Positions 44,880 through 52,039 are shown, numbered from the stretch's first letter. The stretch is 62,654 nucleotides of DNA from a virus (IMGVR_UViG_3300020193_000020:1-62654); one strand, 5' to 3'. The notes: a model not told the origin generated them from the letters alone. Numbers and translations: made by a program.

Positions 44880-44915
44880 TTCTAAAATAGATAATGATAT
44901 GTGGACTTCTGAAAT

Positions 44916-45092
44916 ATGAGATATTGGACTTTTGCTGACGATAATGAAGATTATGAGGTATTCTCAGACGAAGAGATAATCTTGAATAATCATCCAAATG
45001 GTAAATTTCTAATGAATTCAGGAGTAAATATCTATAACTGTTTAGATTTACAGGATCTAAAACTCTTTCTTGGTTTAGGAGATAATGAATGA
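44916..45092 (+). CDS. Small conserved phage protein (58 aa)
   Basis: The frame reads MRYWTFADDNEDYEVFSDEEIIL, then NGKFLMNSGVNIYNCLDLQDL. This beginning (RYW-FAD--DYEVFSDEEI) resembles a small protein I recall from T4-like cyanophages, of unknown function. Its TGA overlaps the next ATG as ATGA, a sign of translational coupling, which supports it as a real gene despite its size. Confidence 0.65.
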   Translation: MRYWTFADDNEDYEVFSDEEIILNNHPNGKFLMNSGVNIYNCLDLQDLKLFLGLGDNE

Positions 45093-45475
45093 AATATAAA
45101 CTTTGGTTGGACGATGTTCGCCCTTGTCCATTTATCGGTAATTGGAAAATCGCCAAGAATTACGATGAAGCGATTGCAATCTTGCAGGAAAATGAAATAC
45201 AAGAGGCTTGGTTAGACCACGATTTAGCGGAGGATCATTATACAACAAATAACGATCCAGACTGGGTTTCACCAAACAAAACTGGTTATGATGTGGTTCT
45301 GTGGATGCATGAAAACAACAAATGGCCCACACAAGTTTGTATGGTGCATTCGTTGAATCCTGTTGGTGCAGACAGAATGTGTAATCTGATTGCAGATTAT
45401 TACGGAACAAAACAACACATGAAGCATTACATGCCATTCACCAAATTAATGAAATTCTTTCATATAAAAGATTAA
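45089..45475 (+). CDS. Receiver-like cREC domain protein
   Basis: The 128-residue protein has the pattern KLWLDDVRPCP near the start, AWLDHDLAEDH near residue 42, TGYDVVLWMHENN, WPTQVCMVHSLNPVGADRM near 90-108. This matches the cyclic-phosphate-processing receiver-like (cREC) family, which has the two-component receiver fold but His and Asp residues suggesting phosphohydrolysis. The reaction is a prediction from the family. The gene is coupled to the small gene before it. It may act on nucleotide or RNA-end phosphates during infection. Confidence 0.75.
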   Translation: MKYKLWLDDVRPCPFIGNWKIAKNYDEAIAILQENEIQEAWLDHDLAEDHYTTNNDPDWVSPNKTGYDVVLWMHENNKWPTQVCMVHSLNPVGADRMCNLIADYYGTKQHMKHYMPFTKLMKFFHIKD

Positions 45476-45558
45476 GGGGTACTCTTGATATGATTAAAAG
45501 AATGCGTGGAAAGAAACCAACATATATAATATATTATAATTAATTTAAAAGGAAAATC

Positions 45559-46587
45559 ATGAAATTTATTTCACTTATTTTATTTGCTGTATCTTGTTTT
45601 GCACAGATTGGGAATTTCCCAACGGTATCACCTTCTGTTGTAAATGTGACATTTGATTTAGCGAAAGACAATATCGTTAATACACCAGAAGTTTTTATTT
45701 CTTCTAATTTATTGCCTTTCGCATTTAATATTATTGTGCCCAATAACAATCCTGCTGTTCTAGTATGGCCTGTTCAGGGATTTATTCCACCGGGAACAAC
45801 TACTTCAATTAGAATGTCTATTGTTAATTCTAATCTAACTGTAGGTTCTTATATTATTCCGGTGACATTTGTACAAAATTCACCATCTGTATCTGTTTCT
45901 GTTGGTATTAATCTAACAGTTATTGATTCAAGAACATTTAATGTTTCAACCGATCCAACAATCCCACATATTGCTTCTGGTTCTGGTTGGAAAACTATAG
46001 TCAAACTAACAAATACTTCACCAAATGTTTCTTTGGTTACTTTGAAATTCTATGATCCAAGTGGAAATAATGTTGCGTTTTCAGCAAATAATTTATATAC
46101 AAATGAATTTTCTGTTGCAATTCCTGGTTTTGGAAATAGTGATGTAATTTTATCTGATAATCTTGGTTTAAGAACTGGTTCGTTAGATGTTAAAACTGTA
46201 TATGGTTCTGGTGTTGTTGCACAAGCAACATATTCCCATTCTGCTTTTGAAGCAACAATTCCAGCAACTATTCCAAATAAAGATGTTATGTATATGTCAT
46301 TCGATAACACTGGTCGTAATTCTACAGGAATTGCATTAGTTAACTTCCTTAATTATGAGCAAGAGGTAACTTATACATTCTACAATAATATGGGTTCGTT
46401 ATTTCATACACAGAAAAATATTTTACCAGCGAAAGGACAAGTTTCTTTAACTCTAGGTTCTACCTTTCCTATTACAACCGGAAAAAGTGGAACCATCAAG
46501 ATTAGTTCACCAAGAGTTGGTTTAGCTGGATTTGGATTGAAGTTTAATTTGGATAAAAATTATTTCGTCACAATTCCGGTAATGTAA
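45559..46587 (+). CDS. Secreted beta-sandwich protein of acidobacterial type
   Basis: A signal peptide (MKFISLILFAVSCFAQ) is followed by an Ig-like domain (to about residue 135), then TIPHIASGSGWKTIVKLTNTS and a repeat of beta domains ending GTIKISSPRVGLAGFGLKFN and FVTIPVM. The H-I/A-G-GW-T-I-LTN and A-GL-FN---F-TIPV elements are ones I associate with secreted proteins of Acidobacteriota. Export and surface or periplasmic action are inferred. It has an AAGGAAA ribosome-binding site, and its stop adjoins dCMP deaminase. The gene looks host-derived but has phage-like AT-rich codons. Confidence 0.7.
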   Translation: MKFISLILFAVSCFAQIGNFPTVSPSVVNVTFDLAKDNIVNTPEVFISSNLLPFAFNIIVPNNNPAVLVWPVQGFIPPGTTTSIRMSIVNSNLTVGSYIIPVTFVQNSPSVSVSVGINLTVIDSRTFNVSTDPTIPHIASGSGWKTIVKLTNTSPNVSLVTLKFYDPSGNNVAFSANNLYTNEFSVAIPGFGNSDVILSDNLGLRTGSLDVKTVYGSGVVAQATYSHSAFEATIPATIPNKDVMYMSFDNTGRNSTGIALVNFLNYEQEVTYTFYNNMGSLFHTQKNILPAKGQVSLTLGSTFPITTGKSGTIKISSPRVGLAGFGLKFNLDKNYFVTIPVM

Positions 46588-46588
46588 T

Positions 46589-47074
46589 ATGACTTGGGAT
46601 GAATATTTCATAAATATGTTAGATGTGGTGTCTTTAAAGTCTAAAGACACCACAAAGACTAGTGCAATTATTGTTGGTCCTAATCATGAAATTAGATCAA
46701 CTGGTTATAATGGACCACCTAGAGGTTTTAATGATAATGACAAATCTAAGTTTGAGAAACCTGAAAAATATTATTGGATGGAACATGCTGAGAGGAATGC
46801 TATATATAATGCAGCAAGAATTGGTACAAGTATATCTAATTGTTATATGTATGTATCTCATTTCCCGTGTGTAGATTGTGCAAGAGCAATAGTGAATTCT
46901 GGAATCAATAAGGTGATTTTATCAAATAAAAATGTAGGTGCGTTTTCACATAAAGATTCAATTTATTACGAACATAAAAAGAGGGTGTTAGATATGTTCG
47001 CTCAATGCAAAGTATCATTTATGATTTGTGGAGAAGAATCAGAAGAAGATTCAAATAATCTTTGGGGAGTTTAA
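46589..47074 (+). CDS. dCMP deaminase
   Basis: Zinc-dependent deaminase signatures are present: WMEHAERNAIYNAAR (H-A-E) near residue 67 and HFPCVDCARAI (P-C-x-x-C) near 93. The GPP region (TGYNGPPRGFND) is typical of dCMP deaminases. It converts dCMP to dUMP for dTTP synthesis, and the dUTPase a few genes downstream supplies the same pool. Length 161 residues is typical. A 13-bp perfect inverted repeat lies 35 bases after the start. Confidence 0.93.
   Translation: MTWDEYFINMLDVVSLKSKDTTKTSAIIVGPNHEIRSTGYNGPPRGFNDNDKSKFEKPEKYYWMEHAERNAIYNAARIGTSISNCYMYVSHFPCVDCARAIVNSGINKVILSNKNVGAFSHKDSIYYEHKKRVLDMFAQCKVSFMICGEESEEDSNNLWGV
46624..46654 (+). repeat. Intragenic inverted repeat (13 bp stem, 5 nt loop)
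   Basis: Arms TGTGGTGTCTTTA and TAAAGACACCACA around AAGTC, near the 5' end of the dCMP deaminase gene. Confidence 0.88.
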
Positions 47075-47075
47075 T

Positions 47076-47486
47076 ATGAAATATAATGAAAAACAAATTT
47101 TAAAACAAATTGAAGAATATATTGAATCAACATATTCACAACACTACAATTCAGGTGACAACATTCAAGTGAATGACCTCATCATGGCAATTGGTCATGG
47201 AGAAGGATCTTTTATTGCCAATGCTATTGAATACCTTGCAAGATATGGTAAGAAAGAAGGTAAGAACCAGAAAGATCTTTTCAAGTCGATTCACAATATA
47301 ATTTTGCTATTATATTTAAATCATCAAGAAAAAAATGAAGCTACTACTGATACTGAACAGTCTACTTTTCCAATAAATAAATTTTCTGGTGATATTAAGC
47401 ACAAGATTGGAGAGTTAGATAATTATTATGATAAACCTAAAGTCAGGGTTAATCCGAATTTTATTCCCTTAATTCCACCCAAATAA
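47076..47486 (+). CDS. DUF3310-like small phage protein
   Basis: The 136-residue protein has the segment FIANAIEYLARYGKKEGKNQKDLFKSIHNII, which resembles the AIEYL-RYG-K-G core of DUF3310 (SaV-like) proteins often found among phage nucleotide-metabolism genes; their function is unknown. The second half is polar and Pro-rich. I start it at ATG 47076, two bases after the deaminase stop (GGAGTTTA upstream), rather than at a start inside the deaminase. Confidence 0.65.
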   Translation: MKYNEKQILKQIEEYIESTYSQHYNSGDNIQVNDLIMAIGHGEGSFIANAIEYLARYGKKEGKNQKDLFKSIHNIILLLYLNHQEKNEATTDTEQSTFPINKFSGDIKHKIGELDNYYDKPKVRVNPNFIPLIPPK

Positions 47487-47495
47487 GAGATTGTT

Positions 47496-47735
47496 ATGTC
47501 TTATCATTTAATAGTCTGTGGAACAAAATATTCAATATTATCAAATACACTATTTAATTTAGTTAGTACTTTAAAAACTGATAATGTTAGTGTTGAATTT
47601 GTTGACATTGAAGAAAATATAGACATTGTGTATAAGTATACAATAAGAAATAGTCCAATTTTATTAGTTTTTAAAGATGGTGTTTTATGGAAAAATATGC
47701 AACTTCCGATAAACAAAGAAAATATTTTAGCATAG
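47496..47735 (+). CDS. Thioredoxin-fold-like protein without CxxC
   Basis: The 79-residue protein has the thioredoxin-like order strand (HLIVCGTKYS), helix (LSNTLFNLVSTL), strand (VSVEFVDIEEN), and a TIRNSPILLVFKDG segment that corresponds to the cis-proline loop and following strand. The usual C-x-x-C is absent; only one Cys is present near the start. It may be a binding rather than a redox version. Its end overlaps the next gene by 49 bases. Confidence 0.55.
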   Translation: MSYHLIVCGTKYSILSNTLFNLVSTLKTDNVSVEFVDIEENIDIVYKYTIRNSPILLVFKDGVLWKNMQLPINKENILA

Positions 47736-48415
47736 CAAAAGATATTTCTATCATTGTTTTTTTTATAACATTAACAACATGTATTCTAGATTTAACAAAA
47801 ACTTTTATTGTTACAATGAATAGTATTGATAATACAGTAAAAGAAAATTCACAAAAATTAACCAACGAAATAACAAATCTTAGATCAGATACATTTGGTT
47901 ATTTAGATAATACAACGAATAAATTAGATAGTAGAATTAATTCAATAGAAAATAAATTATTTAAACAAATGAATTCTATTGAAAAAAATACTTTCAGTTC
48001 CATAAAGAATATAGAAAGTGAATTGATTTTATTATCGAAAGATTATAGAACCATTCCTCAAGGAACACAAAGAGTATTTTCTAAATTCGAAAATCAAACA
48101 GATTGTAATATAAATGATTACTGTTGGCAAAATTTAACAACAGATCTTTTAATTGACACAAGAAATACTGTAAGACAAACTTCAAAAACTTTTAACACAG
48201 AATTTCCGAAAGTTACAAAAGATGTTAGTGAAATCACAAGAACTTTTAATATAAAGTTTCCTATTATTGTTGATAATACAACAAAAATAACGGATAACGC
48301 ACAAAACATAACACAAAACATAAATAGATTAACAAAACCCAGATGGTATGATAAACTTATAGGATGGGGTGTAAATAGTAGTATTGTATATTTTAATCTA
48401 AGGGGTTTAAAGTGA
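47687..48415 (+). CDS. Membrane-anchored coiled-coil protein
   Basis: The 242-residue protein has a basic start, one transmembrane segment at about residues 20-45 (IAKDISIIVFFITLTTCILDL), then a long region of Asn/Thr-rich heptads (NTVKENSQKLTNEITNL and similar) that is probably a coiled coil on the outer side, and a C-terminal KPRWYDKLIGWGVNSS hydrophobic stretch. It resembles receptor or filament-like membrane proteins in shape only. No family recognised; a role at the cell envelope is inferred. It overlaps both neighbours. Confidence 0.6.
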   Translation: MEKYATSDKQRKYFSIAKDISIIVFFITLTTCILDLTKTFIVTMNSIDNTVKENSQKLTNEITNLRSDTFGYLDNTTNKLDSRINSIENKLFKQMNSIEKNTFSSIKNIESELILLSKDYRTIPQGTQRVFSKFENQTDCNINDYCWQNLTTDLLIDTRNTVRQTSKTFNTEFPKVTKDVSEITRTFNIKFPIIVDNTTKITDNAQNITQNINRLTKPRWYDKLIGWGVNSSIVYFNLRGLK

Positions 48416-48930
48416 TTTTAAAATATTATAAAGTGGATGAAAATGCATACGAACCAAAATATGGAACAGAAGATTCTGCATGTTTTGATATTTTTTGTTC
48501 TTTGATTAAAGAAACAAAAGTACTGATTTATGAATCCAGTAACAATGTAAAAAAGAAATTTGTTAATAATGATGGTTTACATTCGAAAAATTATATCGAG
48601 GTTTTACCTGGAGAACGTGCATTAATTCCAACCAATTTAATATTTGATATCCCAAAAGGATATTCTATTCGCTTACATCCTAGATCTGGTTTATCAATTA
48701 AAAATGGAATTACTCTAGTAAATGCAGAGGGTGTAATTGATTCTGATTATATAGATCCTTGTTTTGTCACAATTATCAATTTAAGTGGTATTGTTTTTAC
48801 GGTTAGTGATGGTGATCGTTTATGTCAAGCTGAAATTGTAAAAAATATTCAGACCGAATTTCAACAAATTCAAGAAAAACCTACTGTTAAAACAGATAGA
48901 AATGGTGGTTTTGGGAGTACTGGTGTATGA
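48412..48930 (+). CDS. dut: dUTPase
   Basis: All five dUTPase motifs are visible: DSACFDIFC, HPRSGLSIKNG, VNAEGVIDSDYIDP, GDRLCQAEIV and the C-terminal RNGGFGSTG. The enzyme hydrolyses dUTP to dUMP, keeping uracil out of DNA and feeding thymidylate synthesis. An insertion of some 20 residues near position 40 makes it longer (172) than typical trimeric dUTPases. It overlaps the membrane protein by four bases (ATGA-type coupling on both ends). Confidence 0.95.
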   Translation: MILKYYKVDENAYEPKYGTEDSACFDIFCSLIKETKVLIYESSNNVKKKFVNNDGLHSKNYIEVLPGERALIPTNLIFDIPKGYSIRLHPRSGLSIKNGITLVNAEGVIDSDYIDPCFVTIINLSGIVFTVSDGDRLCQAEIVKNIQTEFQQIQEKPTVKTDRNGGFGSTGV

Positions 48931-49058
48931 GTTTAGAAGAAAAAATAAAAGATGTTATCGCCAGAAATTGGCTAAATAATTGGGTTTTAAACGAAGAAGA
49001 TAAAAAAGTAGTAGAAGAATACTTAAAAAGTATAGAAAAGACTCAGAAGAAATCCTGA
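48927..49058 (+). CDS. Small helical protein (43 aa) coupled to dUTPase
   Basis: The frame MSLEEKIKDVIARNWLNNWVLNEEDKKV starts inside the dUTPase stop (ATGA overlap) and ends inside the terminator stem. It is charged, helical and Trp-containing. Coupling supports translation; no function is recognised. Confidence 0.5.
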   Translation: MSLEEKIKDVIARNWLNNWVLNEEDKKVVEEYLKSIEKTQKKS

Positions 49059-49066
49059 GTTTTCTT
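49041..49066 (+). terminator. Intrinsic terminator after the dUTPase operon
   Basis: Stem ACTCAG/CTGAGT followed by TTTTCTTATTA. It overlaps the last codons of the 43-residue protein and lies just before a late promoter. Confidence 0.65.
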
Positions 49067-49070
49067 ATTA

Positions 49071-49078
49071 TATAAATA
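49071..49078 (+). promoter_or_regulatory. T4-type late promoter motif
   Basis: Exact TATAAATA immediately after a terminator and 41 bases before the ATG of a virion protein gene; the leader holds AAGGAG. The context strongly suggests a functional late promoter. Confidence 0.8.
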
Positions 49079-49119
49079 TTTTTATATCTTGAAAAATCTC
49101 AACCCTATAAGGAGAAGCA

Positions 49120-50097
49120 ATGATTTGGGGAAATAAAGACTCAAAAACAATCACAGGAACATCAATTGGTGTTACTAATAGTAGTGCAGCGGTAACGGGT
49201 ACTGGTACAACATTTACCACAAGTTTAGAACCAGGAAATTATCTAGTAATTTCTGGCGTTGAATATAAAGTTTATGAAATTACAAGTAATACTGCTCTAA
49301 CATTAGATAGAAATTATCTAGGTTCAACTGCAACAATTACAATTTCAGGAAACGTAACAGGCAACGAAAAGCCTTCATATATTCCAACAGCAGATATTCC
49401 AAATGTATTCGGTGTTGATAGAACAGAAATTGCTGCTGGTTCTGATAATGTAGTAACCGTTGCTGTTATTTCTGGTGGAACAAAATATACGGAAACACCA
49501 GCGGTTTCATTTAGTGGTGGTGGTGGTTCTTCTGCTGCCGCAACTGCAACAATTTCTGGTGGAGCTGTTACAGGAATTGCAGTTTCAAACGTGGGTTCTT
49601 CATATACTTCAGCTCCTACCGTAACAGTAGTTGCTCCTTTTGCAACAATCGCAACTTCAGCAGTAAATACAACAACAGATATTATTACTTATAGTTCACA
49701 CAAATTTGTTACTGGTGATGAAGTAACTTATACGAATGGTGGTGGAACAACCTTGGGTGGATTAACAAACAGCACACAATATTACATTTATAAAGTTAAT
49801 GATAACAGCTTTAGTTTATATGATACCCTGAATAATGCAAATGCTGGTGGTGAAACAGGTTTAATCAATTTAAGTGGAACGGGTAATAATGCACAGAAAC
49901 TAACATTAACATCTGGAGCAGCAACAGCATCATCAGTATTAGGTGTTAGTGAAAATGGCAAAGGTTTACATGTTGGTTGGGTTAAAAAAACAGTCGGTAC
50001 AGGTGGACGTGCGGGACGTGTTCAATACGAAACACTCGTAGCTATGGGTGGTAATATGGTTGGAGATGCAGAAGACATTAACTTCCCTGACGCATAA
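49120..50097 (+). CDS. Virion protein with GYTS-type repeats (325 aa)
   Basis: The N-terminal domain (MIWGNKDSKTITGTSIGVTN, LEPGNYLVISGVEYKVYEITSNTALTLDRNYLG) is a small beta domain. Residues about 120-175 hold GYTS-type repeats (GTKYTETPAVSFSGG and SSYTSAPTVTVVAP). A further beta domain follows, then the C-terminal module GLHVGWVKKTVGTGGRAGRVQYETLVAMG. The last module resembles head decoration or structural proteins of marine T4-like phages. It has its own late promoter and terminator, suggesting an abundant virion component; its place in the particle is unknown. Confidence 0.78.
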   Translation: MIWGNKDSKTITGTSIGVTNSSAAVTGTGTTFTTSLEPGNYLVISGVEYKVYEITSNTALTLDRNYLGSTATITISGNVTGNEKPSYIPTADIPNVFGVDRTEIAAGSDNVVTVAVISGGTKYTETPAVSFSGGGGSSAAATATISGGAVTGIAVSNVGSSYTSAPTVTVVAPFATIATSAVNTTTDIITYSSHKFVTGDEVTYTNGGGTTLGGLTNSTQYYIYKVNDNSFSLYDTLNNANAGGETGLINLSGTGNNAQKLTLTSGAATASSVLGVSENGKGLHVGWVKKTVGTGGRAGRVQYETLVAMGGNMVGDAEDINFPDA

Positions 50098-50119
50098 TTT
50101 CAACTTTAAAAAATAAAAA

Positions 50120-50145
50120 GGGGCTTGACAAAAGCCCCTTTTTTT
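50120..50145 (+). terminator. Strong intrinsic terminator
   Basis: Stem GGGGCTT/AAGCCCC, loop GACAA, followed by seven T. It ends the single-gene late transcript. Confidence 0.92.
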
Positions 50146-50211
50146 GTTACTATATATTATAGAAGATGCCTTATGGGATCTTTAATAACACTCGCTTATT
50201 AGGAGAAAAAC

Positions 50212-50649
50212 ATGACATATAGACGCATTTCCGTAAATAGTGGAACTACTAATCCACCACTATTTACACACAATTTGTTATCTGATTTTTGGGTTGAACA
50301 AGCAAAATTATCAGGTACTTTTCCACCATACAATCTAGTAAAAAACGAAGATAATACAAAATATATTCTTACTTTGGCGGTTGCCGGTTATGGATCGAAT
50401 GATATTAGTGTGTCTGTGGAAGACAACGAACTAATTATCACAGGTAAAATTGAACCTAAAAATTTACCTGAATCCATGTCTTATGTACATAAAGGTATTG
50501 CTGAGAGAATGTTCACAAAAAATTTCCATTTGGGTGAATATATCGAAGTAACAGATGTGAAATATGAAAATGGTATTCTAGAAGTTTATCTAGAATTAAA
50601 TTTACCAGAACACAAGAAGCCAAAGAAGTTTAATATTATTACAAAGTAA
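50212..50649 (+). CDS. Hsp20-family small heat-shock protein
   Basis: The 145-residue protein contains an alpha-crystallin domain: YILTLAVAGYGSNDISVSVEDNELIITGKIEP at about 60-90, and the conserved ERMFTKNFHLGEYIEVTDVKYENGILEVYLE block. The C-terminus (KKPKKFNIITK) carries an I-x-I-type tail. It prevents aggregation of unfolded proteins and may help virion assembly, as similar genes do in cyanophages. GGAG precedes the ATG. An 11-bp inverted repeat lies at its 5' end. Confidence 0.93.
   Translation: MTYRRISVNSGTTNPPLFTHNLLSDFWVEQAKLSGTFPPYNLVKNEDNTKYILTLAVAGYGSNDISVSVEDNELIITGKIEPKNLPESMSYVHKGIAERMFTKNFHLGEYIEVTDVKYENGILEVYLELNLPEHKKPKKFNIITK
50233..50267 (+). repeat. Intragenic inverted repeat (11 bp stem, 13 nt loop)
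   Basis: Arms GTAAATAGTGG and CCACTATTTAC, starting 21 bases into the Hsp20 gene. Confidence 0.7.
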
Positions 50650-50652
50650 AAA

Positions 50653-50674
50653 TGGGGAGGAATATTCCTCCCCA
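50653..50674 (+). promoter_or_regulatory. 22-bp perfect palindrome between hsp20 and thioredoxin genes
   Basis: TGGGGAGG-AATATT-CCTCCCCA is fully self-complementary and starts four bases after the Hsp20 stop. There is no T-run; it may limit read-through, stabilise the upstream mRNA or bind a protein. Confidence 0.7.
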
Positions 50675-50684
50675 TAAGGAAAAT

Positions 50685-50951
50685 ATGAAAATTATAAAAT
50701 TTGGAGCGGAATGGTGTGCATCATGTAAAGTACTGCAACCAATTATGGAAGAATTAATTCTTACGAATCCAAGTCACGAATTTATTTTTGAAGATGTTGA
50801 TACAGAAAAAGGTGAAAATGTAGCAGTAACATATAAAATAAAATCTTTACCAACAACAGTATTCATCAATCATTGTGGTGAAGAAATTTACAGATTTAGT
50901 GGTTTAAAAAATAAATCTGTTATTCAATCTTATATTGATAATCTATCATAA
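50685..50951 (+). CDS. Thioredoxin
   Basis: The 88-residue protein has the thioredoxin fold with active site EWCASCK near residues 9-15 (C-A-S-C rather than C-G-P-C) and the cis-proline SLPTT near 62-66. It likely reduces disulfides, for example in nucleotide reduction. I start it at ATG 50685, which is preceded by AAGGAAA; an earlier in-frame start would place the palindrome in the coding sequence. A terminator follows. Confidence 0.92.
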   Translation: MKIIKFGAEWCASCKVLQPIMEELILTNPSHEFIFEDVDTEKGENVAVTYKIKSLPTTVFINHCGEEIYRFSGLKNKSVIQSYIDNLS

Positions 50952-50978
50952 CTATAATAATTAAAAAGTAAAGATAAA

Positions 50979-51014
50979 AAATCGGCGATCTTATGAATTG
51001 CCGATTTAGTTTTT
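50979..51014 (+). terminator. Intrinsic terminator after thioredoxin
   Basis: Stem AAATCGGC/GCCGATTT with a 13-base loop, followed by AGTTTTTT. Confidence 0.75.
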
Positions 51015-51034
51015 TAATAGTAACAAAGGAAAAT

Positions 51035-51226
51035 ATGATTAAAATTGTAAGTGTTTTTTTATTTACAACATCTGTATTTGCACAAACTAATTCCGCTTTT
51101 ATTGGTAAAATTTATGATGCTGATAAAAAGATTATTATTGGTGTGAAAGTAAATGTTTAAAATGAAAAAACTGTTGGGCTTGGGACATCAAGACAATTAC
51201 AATTAAGTTTAAGAGTAAATTTTTAA
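51035..51226 (+). pseudogene. Miniature TonB-dependent receptor relic with one in-frame TAA
   Basis: The frame starts with ATG after AAAGGA and reads a signal peptide (MIKIVSVFLFTTSVFAQ), then TNSAFIGKIYDADKKIIIGV and KVNV, the start of a carboxypeptidase-regulatory-like domain. A TAA at 51158-51160 interrupts it. The same frame continues NEKTVGLGTSRQLQLSLRVNF to a second TAA at 51224-51226. The last part looks like the final beta-strand of an outer-membrane barrel, ending in Phe. So the frame appears to keep the two ends of an Oar-like TonB receptor with the 800-1000 residues between removed in frame. Its final TAA overlaps the next ATG (TAATG). The shorter product (41 aa) may still be made. 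Confidence 0.65.
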
Positions 51227-51441
51227 TGACTGATAAACAAAAAATAAATAAATATGAAAAACTTCTGCACACATTTGTATTGTGTGCAGAAGTAACAATG
51301 GATAACTAAAAATTAAATGCTTTGATCAGAAACATTTGTAAATGGTCATATGCACATAGAGTTGGGAATGGGATATACACAGAGGAACAACAAAATGAAA
51401 TCATTAAAACAGAATTTGACAAATTACTACGAGTTGATTAA
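51226..51441 (+). pseudogene. Small conserved phage gene interrupted by one in-frame TAA
   Basis: The frame reads MTDKQKINKYEKLLHTFVLCAEVTMDN, then TAA at 51307-51309, then KLNALIRNICKWSYAHRVGN and GIYTEEQQNEIIKTEFDKLLRVD to a stop. The joined sequence resembles a small cyanophage-type protein (AEVTM, I-NIC-WSYAHRVGNG, E-QQNE) that I recall as uninterrupted. GAA or AAA changed to TAA would explain it. The start overlaps the previous stop, and the end overlaps the next gene by 47 bases. A 13-bp perfect inverted repeat lies in the first part. Confidence 0.6.
51261..51293 (+). repeat. Intragenic inverted repeat (13 bp stem, 7 nt loop)
   Basis: Arms ACTTCTGCACACA and TGTGTGCAGAAGT around TTTGTAT, within the interrupted small gene and 14 bases before its TAA. 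Confidence 0.88.
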
Positions 51442-52039
51442 AGAAAAAATTGACGACATTCTTTACGATTCAAAATACTATTTTGATTGTGTAATTGATC
51501 CGATTATATACAGAACAACCCGTAGATATCATGTTGTAGATACAAAACTAAAGCCAAGATATTATGATAAAGACACAATTATTCTACATTCAATGTTTTC
51601 TATTCTTGTTGATTTTGTAGAAATAGAAAAGGCTTGGTTGAATACTTGGTACAATGAAAATAAATATAAAAAATTACCTTGGTTTAAAAGAAAGTTTGGT
51701 GGATTTAGATCACCAGAAGACGGTCTAGCTTATTTAACTTGGGAAATTGAACAAAGCAATAAGGTTGAATTTCTTTCACAAGCAGAAGCAGCAAAAGAAA
51801 TCTTTGAGTTATATGATTGGTGGAAAAATATAAGACCTAATAGAAAAGATCCACTCGAACTTGCATGTTATGATGAACACTTTGATAATAATAAAGATTG
51901 GCCCTTGAGTGGTAAAAAATTGACTGATGAACAAACAAAATGTTTGGATGATGTAAATAAATATCAAGAAGACCAATACAATGAAGATAGTGAGATGTTA
52001 ATGAGAATTATCAAGACTAGAAATTGTATGTGGACATAA
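51395..52039 (+). CDS. Conserved phage protein of unknown function (214 aa)
   Basis: The sequence has a pattern I recall from several T4-like phages: TRRYHVVDTKLKPRYYDKDT, LHSMFSILVDFVEIEKAWLN, FGGFRSPEDGLAYLTWEI and QAEAAKEIFELYDWWKNIRPNRKDP. The function is unknown. It is rich in Trp and Tyr and has no membrane segment. I start it at ATG 51395, which follows GAGGAACAA. The earlier in-frame ATG would lie inside the previous interrupted gene. Confidence 0.75.
   Translation: MKSLKQNLTNYYELIKEKIDDILYDSKYYFDCVIDPIIYRTTRRYHVVDTKLKPRYYDKDTIILHSMFSILVDFVEIEKAWLNTWYNENKYKKLPWFKRKFGGFRSPEDGLAYLTWEIEQSNKVEFLSQAEAAKEIFELYDWWKNIRPNRKDPLELACYDEHFDNNKDWPLSGKKLTDEQTKCLDDVNKYQEDQYNEDSEMLMRIIKTRNCMWT

Noticed and set aside
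50125-50158. Promoter using the TTGACA in the loop of the terminator at 50120
   Set aside because: The following TATATT is 20-22 bases away, and the sequence is fully explained by the terminator hairpin.
51158-51309. Reassignment of TAA as a sense codon
   Set aside because: Dozens of intact genes here end in TAA at the expected protein length, so general reassignment would wreck them.
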